Below, in pieces: positions 14,710-21,257 of a stretch of DNA of 21,257 nucleotides; the first letter of the stretch is position 1, and each line of letters opens with the position of its first letter. Made by a program: the position numbers and the translations under genes. The stretch comes from CBDTYW01 sp965364735. GTDB lineage: Bacteria; Actinomycetota; Nitriliruptoria; Nitriliruptorales; Nitriliruptoraceae. A model generated the notes under the pieces. It was given only the letters and a program-made list of their open reading frames with translations, searched no databases and was not told the DNA's origin. Location: contig CBDTYW010000026.1 in assembly GCA_965364735.1 (NCBI GenBank), positions 1 to 21,257 on the forward strand, in the 5' to 3' direction.

Positions 14710-15360
14710 TCAGGTGACGCGGTCCAGCAGGTGAGATTCCAGCTTGCGCTTGATCCGCTGGAGCGCGTTGTCGATCGACTTCGTCTGCCGGCCGAGCAGA
14801 TCGGCGATCTCCTGGTAGCTGCGCCCCTCGACGTAGAGGTCGAGCACGCGCTCCTCGAGGCCCGAGAGGACCTCCTGGAAGACCGCCCGGAGCTCACGCA
14901 TGTCGTCGGACTCCACGAGCAGCGCCAGCGGGTCCACGTCGTCGTCACCTGCGAGCTGCTCGGCGAACGGGACAACGTCACCGTCGCTGCCGGTCCTCGG
15001 GGCGCTGATCGAGACGTAGGAGTTCAGCGGTGTGTGCTTCTGCCGGGTCGCCGTCTTGATGGCCGTGAGGATCTGCCGGGTGATGCAGAGCTCGGCGAAG
15101 GAGCGGAAGGAGGCCCCACCATCGACGGAGAAGTCCCGGATCGCCTTGTAGAGGCCGATCATGCCTTCTTGGATGATGTCCTCGCGGTCACCACCGACCA
15201 AGAAGTAGGCGCGGGCCTTCGCGCGGGCGAACCGGCGGTAGCGATGGAGGAGCAGGTTCAACGACTGCTCATCGCCGCCGCGAGCGCGGAAGACGAGCTC
15301 CTCGTCACCGCAGGCAGGATCGATCACCACCTGGGTCATCGCGCGAACTGCCATCGACAC
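14710..15360 (-). CDS. sigH: SigH/Spo0H-like RNA polymerase sigma factor
   Basis: This 216-residue sigma-70 family protein is strikingly like Bacillus Spo0H (SigH). Core regions 2.1-2.4 include KARAYFLVGGDREDIIQEG (48-66), GLYKAIRDF (69-77), FAELCITRQILTAIKTATR (88-106) and PLNSYVS (111-117). Region 4 carries the helix-turn-helix SYQEIADLLGRQTKSIDNAL (181-200). In Firmicutes SigH runs the transition to stationary phase and early sporulation; the target genes here are unknown. The gene follows cysS-rlmB, as in Bacillus. The start is unclear: GTG 15360 has GGGA six nt upstream, while ATG 15354 and ATG 15339 are possible. No anti-sigma gene is adjacent. Confidence 0.88.
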   Translation of the reverse strand: MSMAVRAMTQVVIDPACGDEELVFRARGGDEQSLNLLLHRYRRFARAKARAYFLVGGDREDIIQEGMIGLYKAIRDFSVDGGASFRSFAELCITRQILTAIKTATRQKHTPLNSYVSISAPRTGSDGDVVPFAEQLAGDDDVDPLALLVESDDMRELRAVFQEVLSGLEERVLDLYVEGRSYQEIADLLGRQTKSIDNALQRIKRKLESHLLDRVT

Positions 15361-15452
15361 CTGTGATCCCGCTTTCGCTCCATGACTCCTGCCAGAACCT
15401 CATGATCTGCGAGCCATCTGTCACAACGAGTGGCCGGACCTCAAGATACGGG

Positions 15453-16280
15453 TCACCCCGGGGTCGCCGCCTGACGGTGACGCGCTTGGCGCACACTGAA
15501 CATCGCGAGACCGGCCGCGACCGACGCGTTGAGCGACCCGACGTGCCCGTCCATCGGGAGGCTGACGAGCTGGTCGCAGGAGTCGGTGGTCAGCCGGGAC
15601 ATCCCGTCGCCCTCGCTGCCGACGATCAGGAGCACGGGCTCGGCGAGGAGCTGGGACTCGTCGATCGAGCACGCACCGTCCGCGGCGAGCCCCAGGACCC
15701 AGAACCCGGCCTGCTTCGCCCGATCGATGGCCTGCGCGAGGTTGGCGCGGGCGAGGGGCAGATGCGCGAGCGCGCCCGCCGCGGCCTTCTCGACCATCGG
15801 GGTCACGTGGGCGGCCCGCCGACCCGGAACGATCATCCCGTGGGCGCCGAGGGCCTCGGCCGTCCGCGCGATCGAACCGAGGTTGTGCGGATCCGTGACC
15901 TGGTCGAGCGCGACGAGGAAGCCCGGCGTCTGCGCGTTCTGCGCCCGCAGCACCACGGTCGCCGCGTCGCTGTACGGGAAGGGGACAGCGTCGGCGAGCA
16001 CGCCCTGGTGCACGCCGTCGCCGAGCAGGTCGTCGAGGTGGTCGCGGTCGACGATCTCGACGGGCACGCGGCGCTCCTCCGCGAGGCTGCGGATCTCGTC
16101 GACGACCGGCGACGCGGTGCGCGTCGCGGCCAGCTGGATGCCTCGGATCTGGTTCCCCGCGCGCAGGAGCTCGCGCACGGGATGCAGCCCGTAGACGGCG
16201 CGTGACGAGGCATCGTCGGAGGACAGGGGCGAGCGGGCGCGCTGCGGCCCGTCACGACGGGGAGCGCGACCCCGGCTCAT
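15453..16280 (-). CDS. rlmB: 23S rRNA (guanosine-2'-O-)-methyltransferase RlmB / TrmH family
   Basis: This 275-residue SPOUT methyltransferase is expected to 2'-O-methylate G2251 of 23S rRNA using SAM. A disordered basic N-terminus (1-25) leads to the L30e-like substrate domain (YGLHPVRELLRAGNQI from 30). The knotted catalytic domain contains motif 1 DPHNLGSIART (130-140, with Asn133 and Arg139), motif 2 LLIVGSEGDGMS (217-228) and motif 3 LPMDGHVGSLNASVAAGL (241-258). The family also contains tRNA and antibiotic-resistance methylases, but the size and position next to cysS favour RlmB. Its ATG overlaps the cysS TGA (ATGA at 16277-16280), so the two are translationally coupled. sigH starts 92 bp downstream. 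Confidence 0.93.
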   Translation of the reverse strand: MSRGRAPRRDGPQRARSPLSSDDASSRAVYGLHPVRELLRAGNQIRGIQLAATRTASPVVDEIRSLAEERRVPVEIVDRDHLDDLLGDGVHQGVLADAVPFPYSDAATVVLRAQNAQTPGFLVALDQVTDPHNLGSIARTAEALGAHGMIVPGRRAAHVTPMVEKAAAGALAHLPLARANLAQAIDRAKQAGFWVLGLAADGACSIDESQLLAEPVLLIVGSEGDGMSRLTTDSCDQLVSLPMDGHVGSLNASVAAGLAMFSVRQARHRQAATPG

Positions 16281-17719
16281 CGGGCGCTCGGCTCGACGTA
16301 CCAGCGCGACCCACCGGGACGGTCCTCGACCACGACGCCGGACCCGGCGAGCTGCTCGCGCAGCCGGTCGGCGGTCGCCCAGTCCTTGTCCTCGCGCGCC
16401 TGACGTCGCTGCTCGAGGACCGAGTCGACGAGCGGGGAGAACCGCTCACCGGCGTCGACGGATGCTCGAACCGAACGCTGGAGATCGAGCCCGAGCACAC
16501 GGTCGGCGAGGTCGACCAGGACGACGGCCAGACCAGCGAGCTTGGTGTGCGCGGTCTCGTCGCCCTTGTCGACGGCGGTGATCAGATCGTTGCCCTCGGA
16601 CACGAGATCGTGAAGCGCTGCGACGGCGCGCGGGACGTTGAGGTCATCGTCCATCGCCTGCGAGAACACCCCGATGTGGTGCTGCCCGGCAGTGAGGTCC
16701 GGCATGACGCCGTCACCCGCGGTCGGGTCGTCGCCGAGCACCAGCCAAGCCTGCCGGAGGAACGTGAGCAGCCGGCCGTGCGACTTCACCGCGTCGTCGA
16801 GATGCGCGTCCTCGAACGTCAGGGGCGATCGGTGATGGGCACCGAGGTACCAGACGCGGACCGGGCCGGTCCCCCAGGTCTCGACGGCCTCTTCGAGCGA
16901 GACGATGTTGCCGAGCGACTTCGACATCTTCTCCTCGCCCATGCGGACCATGCCGTTGTGCACCCAATAGCGGGCGAACTGCCGGTCGTGGGCGGCCTCG
17001 TACTGGGTGATCTCGTTCTCGTGATGCGGGAAGACGAGGTCGAGCCCGCCCCCGTGGATGTCGAACTCGCCGCCGAGGTGGCGTGCGGCCATCGCGGAGC
17101 ACTCGATGTGCCAGCCCGGACGACCCGGCCCCCACGGCGACGGCCACGACGGCTCACCGGGCTTCGCGGCCTTCCACATGGCGAAGTCGACGACGTCTTC
17201 CTTCGCGGTGACGCCGTCCTCGCCCTGCTGCATGTCGTCGAGCTTGCGGTTCGAGAGCTTCCCGTACCCCTCGAAGGAGCGGACGCGGAACAGCACGCTC
17301 CCTTCGACCGCGTACGCCATGTCGCGATCGACCAGGATCTGGATCATGTCGATCATGTCCTGGATGTGGCCGGTGGCGCGGGGCTGGACGTCCGGATGCC
17401 GGACGTTCAGCAGCGCCATGGCAGCGTTCCATGCCGCCGTGTTGCGCTCCGCGACGACCGAGGACGGCAGGCCCTCACGGCTGGCACGCAGGATGATCTT
17501 GTCGTCGACGTCGGTGATGTTCATCACGTAGCGGACGCCGTAGCCGCTGAACTCGAGCCAGCGACGAAGCACGTCGAACACCACCGTCATGCGCCCGTGA
17601 CCAACGTGCGGGGCTGCCTGCACGGTCGGTCCGCAGACGTACATCGAGACCTGTCCCGGCTCCCGTGGCTCGAACGCCCGCTTCTCACGGGTCAGCGTGT
17701 CGTGGAGGACCAACGGCAT
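16277..17719 (-). CDS. cysS: Cysteinyl-tRNA synthetase
   Basis: This 480-residue class I aminoacyl-tRNA synthetase charges tRNA-Cys with cysteine. The HIGH signature appears as HVGH (38-41) in PHVGHGR, and KMSKS is at 264-268. The zinc site is formed by Cys29 (CGPT), Cys207 (ECSAM), His232 and Glu236 (HHENE). The C-terminal helical DALR region includes FSQAMDDDLNVPRA, and the end DWATADRLREQL is typical. ATG 17719 gives the standard N-terminus MPLVLHDTLT; an earlier in-frame start at 17776 adds unrelated residues. It heads the cysS-rlmB-sigH set, and no paralogous MshC features were noted. Confidence 0.97.
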   Translation of the reverse strand: MPLVLHDTLTREKRAFEPREPGQVSMYVCGPTVQAAPHVGHGRMTVVFDVLRRWLEFSGYGVRYVMNITDVDDKIILRASREGLPSSVVAERNTAAWNAAMALLNVRHPDVQPRATGHIQDMIDMIQILVDRDMAYAVEGSVLFRVRSFEGYGKLSNRKLDDMQQGEDGVTAKEDVVDFAMWKAAKPGEPSWPSPWGPGRPGWHIECSAMAARHLGGEFDIHGGGLDLVFPHHENEITQYEAAHDRQFARYWVHNGMVRMGEEKMSKSLGNIVSLEEAVETWGTGPVRVWYLGAHHRSPLTFEDAHLDDAVKSHGRLLTFLRQAWLVLGDDPTAGDGVMPDLTAGQHHIGVFSQAMDDDLNVPRAVAALHDLVSEGNDLITAVDKGDETAHTKLAGLAVVLVDLADRVLGLDLQRSVRASVDAGERFSPLVDSVLEQRRQAREDKDWATADRLREQLAGSGVVVEDRPGGSRWYVEPSAR

Positions 17720-17788
17720 GGGGCGTTCCAGGGGTGGCAGAAAGGAGCGGTGGCGGCACGGCGACCGCAGCGTCAACAGCGCGTTGCG

Positions 17789-17816
17789 AGGGTAGTCATC
17801 CCTCCCGTGCGCTCAA
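17789..17816 (-). promoter_or_regulatory. Putative promoter of cysS
   Basis: Read on the minus strand, TTGAGC (17816-17811) and TACCCT (17794-17789) are separated by 16 nt, matching an actinobacterial housekeeping -35/-10 pattern. Transcription would begin near 17782, giving a leader of about 60 nt. It lies directly downstream of the terminator hairpin that closes the tad group. Confidence 0.35.
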
Positions 17817-17820
17817 CGCC

Positions 17821-17848
17821 GAACGGCGAGCCCGAGGGCTCGCCGTTC
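17821..17848 (-). terminator. Terminator hairpin after tadG
   Basis: A perfect 12-bp stem (arms GAACGGCGAGCC and GGCTCGCCGTTC) with a 4-nt loop begins 17 nt past the tadG-like stop codon. No long T-run follows, so it is the U-less type. It separates the pilus genes from cysS. Confidence 0.75.
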
Positions 17849-17865
17849 TTCGGTGCGGACGCTGC

Positions 17866-20118
17866 TCAGCGGCTGATGAGGGTCTTGATGCCGCAGTCGA
17901 TGTCGAGCGTGGCAACCTTGGCCTGACCGATGGTCAGACCGAGCGAGTTGACGAGCGGGCCGACCGTGTCGTTGATCTGGCCGAAGATCGACTGGATCGT
18001 GGGCGGCGTCACCGGTGCGGCACCAGCCGCGGCGAGCGCGGTGTTGGCGGTGCTGAACGCTGCCGCGAGCGTGGACTCGAGGGTCGCGAGGTCGACGGTC
18101 ACGCCGTTCAGGCGAACCGTCGGCGATGCCAGGAGCGTCGAGGTGATGGGCAGGCCGCTCGCGCCGATCGTCTGACCCTTGGCTGCGCCGAAGTACGTCC
18201 GGTCCGGGAAGTTCTTCATGTCCGACGTGGTCCCGCCGATCGTCACCTCACCGCTGAGGTCGAAGCCGAAGCTCGACGTGACCTCAGAGACCGTGGGAAC
18301 GGTGGCACCGACCAGACCGGTCGGATCAGCCGACTCGATGACCTCGGTGACCGTGGAGACGGTGGTCAGGATGATCTCGGCGTCGTCGGTGAGGTCCAGG
18401 CCGTACCCGGGGAAGCTCGGCGAGCCGAGCGAGACGCGGCTGGCGTTGACCTGCGCCGGCACGGCGCTGAAGTCCTGGGCGTCGTTGAACGAGGGGCAGG
18501 CGGCCGTGTTCAGCGAGGCCTGGGCACCCGCGACCTCGGCGTAGATCGGGAGGATGATCGAGGGGAGCGCGACGCCGTTGAGCGTGCCGCCGCCGACCGT
18601 GACCGTCGCCTTGACGACACCCTGTGCAGTCTTGGCGATGGTGAACGGTGAGGGCGGGCCGATGGCCGTCTGCGCGGGCTCGATGATCCGGGTCTGGACC
18701 TCGATCCGGGCGGGGACGTTCGACCCGTTGAGGTCGAGCGTCGTGGCGTAGTCGAGGACGTTCTCGCCGTTGACGACCTGTGCGTAGCCGAGGAGCAGGT
18801 CACCGAAGGTGATGGCGCCCGCGAAGGCGGAGCCTGCGCCCGTGCTCGCGGTCACGAACTCGTTCGGGTTCGCGATTCCCGGCTGATCCGGCGCACCCGG
18901 GAAGGACGGGAAGGCCGGGCCGCTCGGGATCTGGCCGTACACGCCGGAGACGGCGTCGTACACGGTCTGGCCGCTGCCAGTGATGACCTCGCCAGACTCG
19001 TTCTTGCGCTGGATGGCCTCACCCCAGATGGCCGCGGAGTCCGCCGAGAGCGGGACGCGACGGTCGATCTCGTAGCTCAGGGCCTGGACGTCCGCGGCAG
19101 CGAAGTCACCCTGCGCCCCGAGCGCTGATGCGGCGGCGTTCGCAAGCTGCACCGCGGAGACCTTCGTGGAGAGCACGCGCTGGAGGTCGGCGAGCGAGAC
19201 ATCCGCATCCGCGTCGACGTCCTCGGGGAGCGTGTCGCAGATCGGGGTCGGCTCGGAGAGCGGGAGGCCCGACGGCGAGTTCGGGATCGTGCTGGTCAGC
19301 GACCCGAGGCCGGGGATCGTCTCGCAGTAGGCCGCCGCGAGGTACTTGAGCTCGATCTCGGCGTCCATGATCCCGCCGTAGCCAACGAAGTCGAGCGAGG
19401 TGTCGAAGCCGAGCCCGTCCGGGATCGGCGACGCGCCCAGCATGGCACCCAGCGACTCGTTGAGGAACTTGTTGCGGATCGTCGCCTCCTCGGCGGACGC
19501 GCCGTCGAAGCTCGCAAGGGCGGAGCCGACCTGGATCTCGCCGATCGAGCAGTAGCGGGGGTCGACGTTGGTGCCAGCCGTCTGGCACAGCGCGCGGGTC
19601 TGGACGCTCGCGTCACGGGTGACGGTGCGCACGCCCGGGATGAAGACCTGCTGGATGTCGGCGACCGCGGTGACGCTGAACGCGCTGATCGCGTCGAGGG
19701 CGCCATCGGCGCCGGGCTCGAAGACGACCGAGCCGTCGGAGAAGAGCTCGCCCTCCCCGAAGACGACGTCGATCGTGCGAACGTTGTTGACGGCTGCAGC
19801 GTGCGACCAGCCCGGGTTGCGGTCGACCGACTCGAGGACGATGCGCGTGGTCTCACGCTCGACGCACTCGCGGGTCCGCTCGTTGCCGCACAGCTCCTCG
19901 AAGCGGTTGCCGAAGACCTGCGCGCCGTCAAGGGCGGCAAGGTCGACGACCTTCTGGAGGTCACGGCTCATGAGCGCGATGCGGCCCGTGTCCACGGCCA
20001 GCGCGGCGGAGGCGACCACAAGCGTCAGCGAGGCCGCCGCGAGGATCGCGATGGCGCCGGTCTCGTCGTCACGAAGGCGGCGGCCGGTCGCGCGGAGGTT
20101 GGAGGTGAGCTTCTTCAT
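17866..20118 (-). CDS. TadG-like Flp pilus-associated secreted protein
   Basis: This 750-residue protein begins like the Tad family (PF13400): a basic N-terminus, DDETGAIAIL (17-26), one membrane helix to about 41 and VDTGRIALMSRDLQ (42-55) followed by VDLAALDGAQ (58-67). The long remainder is Ala/Gly/Thr/Val-rich, low in charge, with paired cysteines, and is expected outside the membrane; I recognise no von Willebrand domain in it. TadG proteins are minor components of tight-adherence pili. The conserved Glu at +5 of class III prepilin signals is replaced (AIAIL), so processing is doubtful. ATG 20118 is preceded by GAGGGG; ATG 20160, overlapping the tadE stop as TGATG, is an alternative. It lies last in the flp-tadE-tadG order. 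Confidence 0.75.
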   Translation of the reverse strand: MKKLTSNLRATGRRLRDDETGAIAILAAASLTLVVASAALAVDTGRIALMSRDLQKVVDLAALDGAQVFGNRFEELCGNERTRECVERETTRIVLESVDRNPGWSHAAAVNNVRTIDVVFGEGELFSDGSVVFEPGADGALDAISAFSVTAVADIQQVFIPGVRTVTRDASVQTRALCQTAGTNVDPRYCSIGEIQVGSALASFDGASAEEATIRNKFLNESLGAMLGASPIPDGLGFDTSLDFVGYGGIMDAEIELKYLAAAYCETIPGLGSLTSTIPNSPSGLPLSEPTPICDTLPEDVDADADVSLADLQRVLSTKVSAVQLANAAASALGAQGDFAAADVQALSYEIDRRVPLSADSAAIWGEAIQRKNESGEVITGSGQTVYDAVSGVYGQIPSGPAFPSFPGAPDQPGIANPNEFVTASTGAGSAFAGAITFGDLLLGYAQVVNGENVLDYATTLDLNGSNVPARIEVQTRIIEPAQTAIGPPSPFTIAKTAQGVVKATVTVGGGTLNGVALPSIILPIYAEVAGAQASLNTAACPSFNDAQDFSAVPAQVNASRVSLGSPSFPGYGLDLTDDAEIILTTVSTVTEVIESADPTGLVGATVPTVSEVTSSFGFDLSGEVTIGGTTSDMKNFPDRTYFGAAKGQTIGASGLPITSTLLASPTVRLNGVTVDLATLESTLAAAFSTANTALAAAGAAPVTPPTIQSIFGQINDTVGPLVNSLGLTIGQAKVATLDIDCGIKTLISR

Positions 20119-20159
20119 GGGCCCCTCGAACTGGGTGGTACGTGCGTGGAAGCTGGACA

Positions 20160-20570
20160 TCAGAGCTGCGCGGTCGCTTCGGTCAGGATGCGCTCGGGCG
20201 CGATGACCTTCAGGAGCGACGGGATGATGGGCTGATCGGCGTAGGGGTAGGAGACGGTGACGGTGATGCAGTTCCGCGTCGCCTCGTAGTCGCAGGGAGC
20301 GACGTTCGTCGTGACGACGAGGTGCTGTCCGTAGCCGCCGATCCAGTCGAGCTGGTCCGCGACGACCGCCTGGGCCGTGGCTTCCTCGGTGCCGGTCGCG
20401 CTCACGACGGCGGCGCGGGCCCCCTCGGCAGCCGCGTGCGTCATCGACTGGTCGAGCGCGAAGACGAAGCCGTACATCAGGATCCCCCAGAGGAGGCTGA
20501 TGAAGAGCGTGAAGACGATGGCGAACTCGACGAGGACCGCGCCTTCGTCGTCGTGCTGCTCGATGTTCAT
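20160..20570 (-). CDS. tadE: TadE-like pseudopilin
   Basis: This 136-residue protein matches TadE (PF07811), a minor pseudopilin of Flp/Tad pili. The N-terminus has DDEG followed by AVLVEF, the class III prepilin signal with Glu five residues after the cleaved Gly, then a membrane helix (about 11-36, VEFAIVFTLFISLLWGILMY). MTHAAAEGARAAV (43-55) is the typical segment after the helix. Two cysteines near the C-terminus (in APCDYEATRNC) may form a disulfide. ATG 20570 has GAGGA about 7 nt upstream and gives a normal leader; ATG 20612 would add 14 residues. It lies between the pilin and tadG genes. Confidence 0.85.
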   Translation of the reverse strand: MNIEQHDDEGAVLVEFAIVFTLFISLLWGILMYGFVFALDQSMTHAAAEGARAAVVSATGTEEATAQAVVADQLDWIGGYGQHLVVTTNVAPCDYEATRNCITVTVSYPYADQPIIPSLLKVIAPERILTEATAQL

Positions 20571-20659
20571 GTCGTCGTCCTCGGGATGCTTCGGTGATGC
20601 TGTGGAGATCATGGTGCAGGACTGGCCTGCGGAGTATGGGACAACCGTCCCGCGCTGCG

Positions 20660-20857
20660 TCAGCCGCTTGTCGTGGTCGAGACCACGTTGGCGCTGTTGT
20701 CGTAGCTGGTGAGCGTCGAGGAGCCGACCGCCTGGATCGCGGCGATGGCCACGATCGCGATGAGGGCGACCATGATCCCGTACTCGACCATCGTGGCGCC
20801 GGCGTCATCGCGGTGGAGACGCGAGATGAGCGCCTGCAGCGTGGTGGTGTTCTTCAT
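20660..20857 (-). CDS. flp: Flp/Fap-type class III pilin
   Basis: This 65-residue protein is a Flp major pilin (PF04964). The leader MKNTTTLQALISRLHRDDAG ends at the Gly20/Ala21 prepilin peptidase site, followed by ATMVEYG with the conserved Glu25-Tyr26 pair, then a hydrophobic helix (about 27-45). A short Ser/Thr-rich tail completes it. It would polymerise into tight-adherence pili once cleaved by a TadV/CpaA-type peptidase. ATG 20857 is preceded by GAGGGGGA at good spacing. It is the first gene of the flp-tadE-tadG group; the motor and secretin genes are not in the window. Confidence 0.93.
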   Translation of the reverse strand: MKNTTTLQALISRLHRDDAGATMVEYGIMVALIAIVAIAAIQAVGSSTLTSYDNSANVVSTTTSG

Positions 20858-21215
20858 CGAAATCCCCCTCAGAATCTCGTCGACCTGGAACCAGCGTGCC
20901 TGCTGTCGTGGCCCGTGGAGCGGGACAGGTGCCCCAGATCTGCGACTGTCCGCGCGAGAAGCCCGTTGGTCGCCTCGCCGTTCTCCGTCGCACATCCGGG
21001 ACCAGGGTCCGGGACGGCATCGGGCGAGTGCCTCATTGCTGTCATCAACACGTTCAACGCAGCGTCCCCCATCGAGTGACGATCCGGTCCGGATGAGACG
21101 ACACGTTCTCCGCTTTCGTGCGCAGTGCGCAACGGGTTCCGCAAGACACCGCCCACCGTGACCAATCGGGCACGCAGCGTCATTCGATGTCGAGAAGCTT
21201 GCGGGACATGCAGAA
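20858..21215 (-). promoter_or_regulatory. Leader and promoter region of the pilus genes
   Basis: About 360 bp without a convincing gene precede the flp start. Weak open frames exist but show no domain. An odd palindrome ATCCGG-T-CCGGAT lies at 21082-21094, which may be an operator. No clear -35/-10 pair is seen, though TTGAAC and TTGATG occur on the minus strand near 21040-21055. The length leaves room for a long untranslated leader or regulator sites. Confidence 0.35.
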
Positions 21216-21241
21216 GGGCCGCGACCCGAAGGTCGCGGCCC
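21216..21241 (-). terminator. UUCG-loop terminator hairpin at the right edge
   Basis: A perfect 11-bp stem (GGGCCGCGACC at 21216-21226 and GGTCGCGGCCC at 21231-21241) encloses CGAA on the plus strand, that is C(UUCG)G in minus-strand RNA, an exceptionally stable tetraloop. TTCT follows on the minus strand. It most likely ends a minus-strand gene beyond the right edge. Confidence 0.7.
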
Positions 21242-21257
21242 ATCAGAAGAACGTCAG

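Noticed and set aside
13327..15366. A 679-codon open frame on the plus strand opposite the S9 peptidase and sigH genes
   Set aside because: It is antisense to two genes with clear catalytic and DNA-binding motifs. Its product is Arg/Asp/Val-rich without any domain, as expected for a GC-rich shadow frame.
16202..17926. A 574-codon open frame on the plus strand opposite cysS and rlmB
   Set aside because: It is antisense to cysS, whose synthetase motifs are complete, and its translation shows no recognisable family.

Overview
The window is very GC-rich, densely coding DNA with mostly short intergenic gaps, several ATGA start/stop overlaps and frequent GTG starts. The gene content points to a high-GC actinobacterium: a mycobacterial-type CysO sulfur carrier, GpgS, a DUF3263/LytR_C pair, Flp/TadE/TadG proteins and a secreted M23 peptidase with CWB2 repeats. 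The CWB2 repeats together with a Bacillus-like SigH sigma factor suggest a deep-branching lineage such as Nitriliruptoria. That placement is an inference from gene content, not a phylogeny.

Layout from left to right: a terminator-like hairpin and about 400 bp without a convincing gene (1-452); an FKBP lipoprotein (-) divergent from a Ca2+/cation antiporter (+), whose 3' end overlaps an M23/CWB2 cell-wall peptidase (-); upstream of the peptidase lie larE and cysO (-). cysO is divergent from gpgS and a lone response regulator (+). From about 7 kb to the right edge every gene is on the minus strand: the DUF3263/LytR_C pair, tRNA-Thr(UGU), a three-gene metabolic operon, an S9 peptidase, sigH, rlmB, cysS, a terminator hairpin, and a tadG-tadE-flp pilus group with about 400 bp of leader, ending at a UUCG-loop terminator at the right edge.

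The most unusual part is the three-gene operon at 8068-12490. It holds an SbnA-type 2,3-diaminopropionate synthase subunit, a 614-residue FAD/NAD(P)-binding protein and a fold-III PLP decarboxylase, joined by two ATGA overlaps. The usual second Dap enzyme (SbnB) and any siderophore synthetase are absent. I infer an undescribed pathway making a Dap-derived amine or metabolite. The decarboxylase reading frame ends inside the adjacent tRNA-Thr gene.

Two further points of context stand out. cysS-rlmB-sigH keeps the gene order of the Bacillus subtilis sigH locus, with mrnC and yacP missing. cysO sits next to larE with no other Lar genes, suggesting a sulfur-transfer role for this LarE outside, or in addition to, the lactate racemase cofactor.
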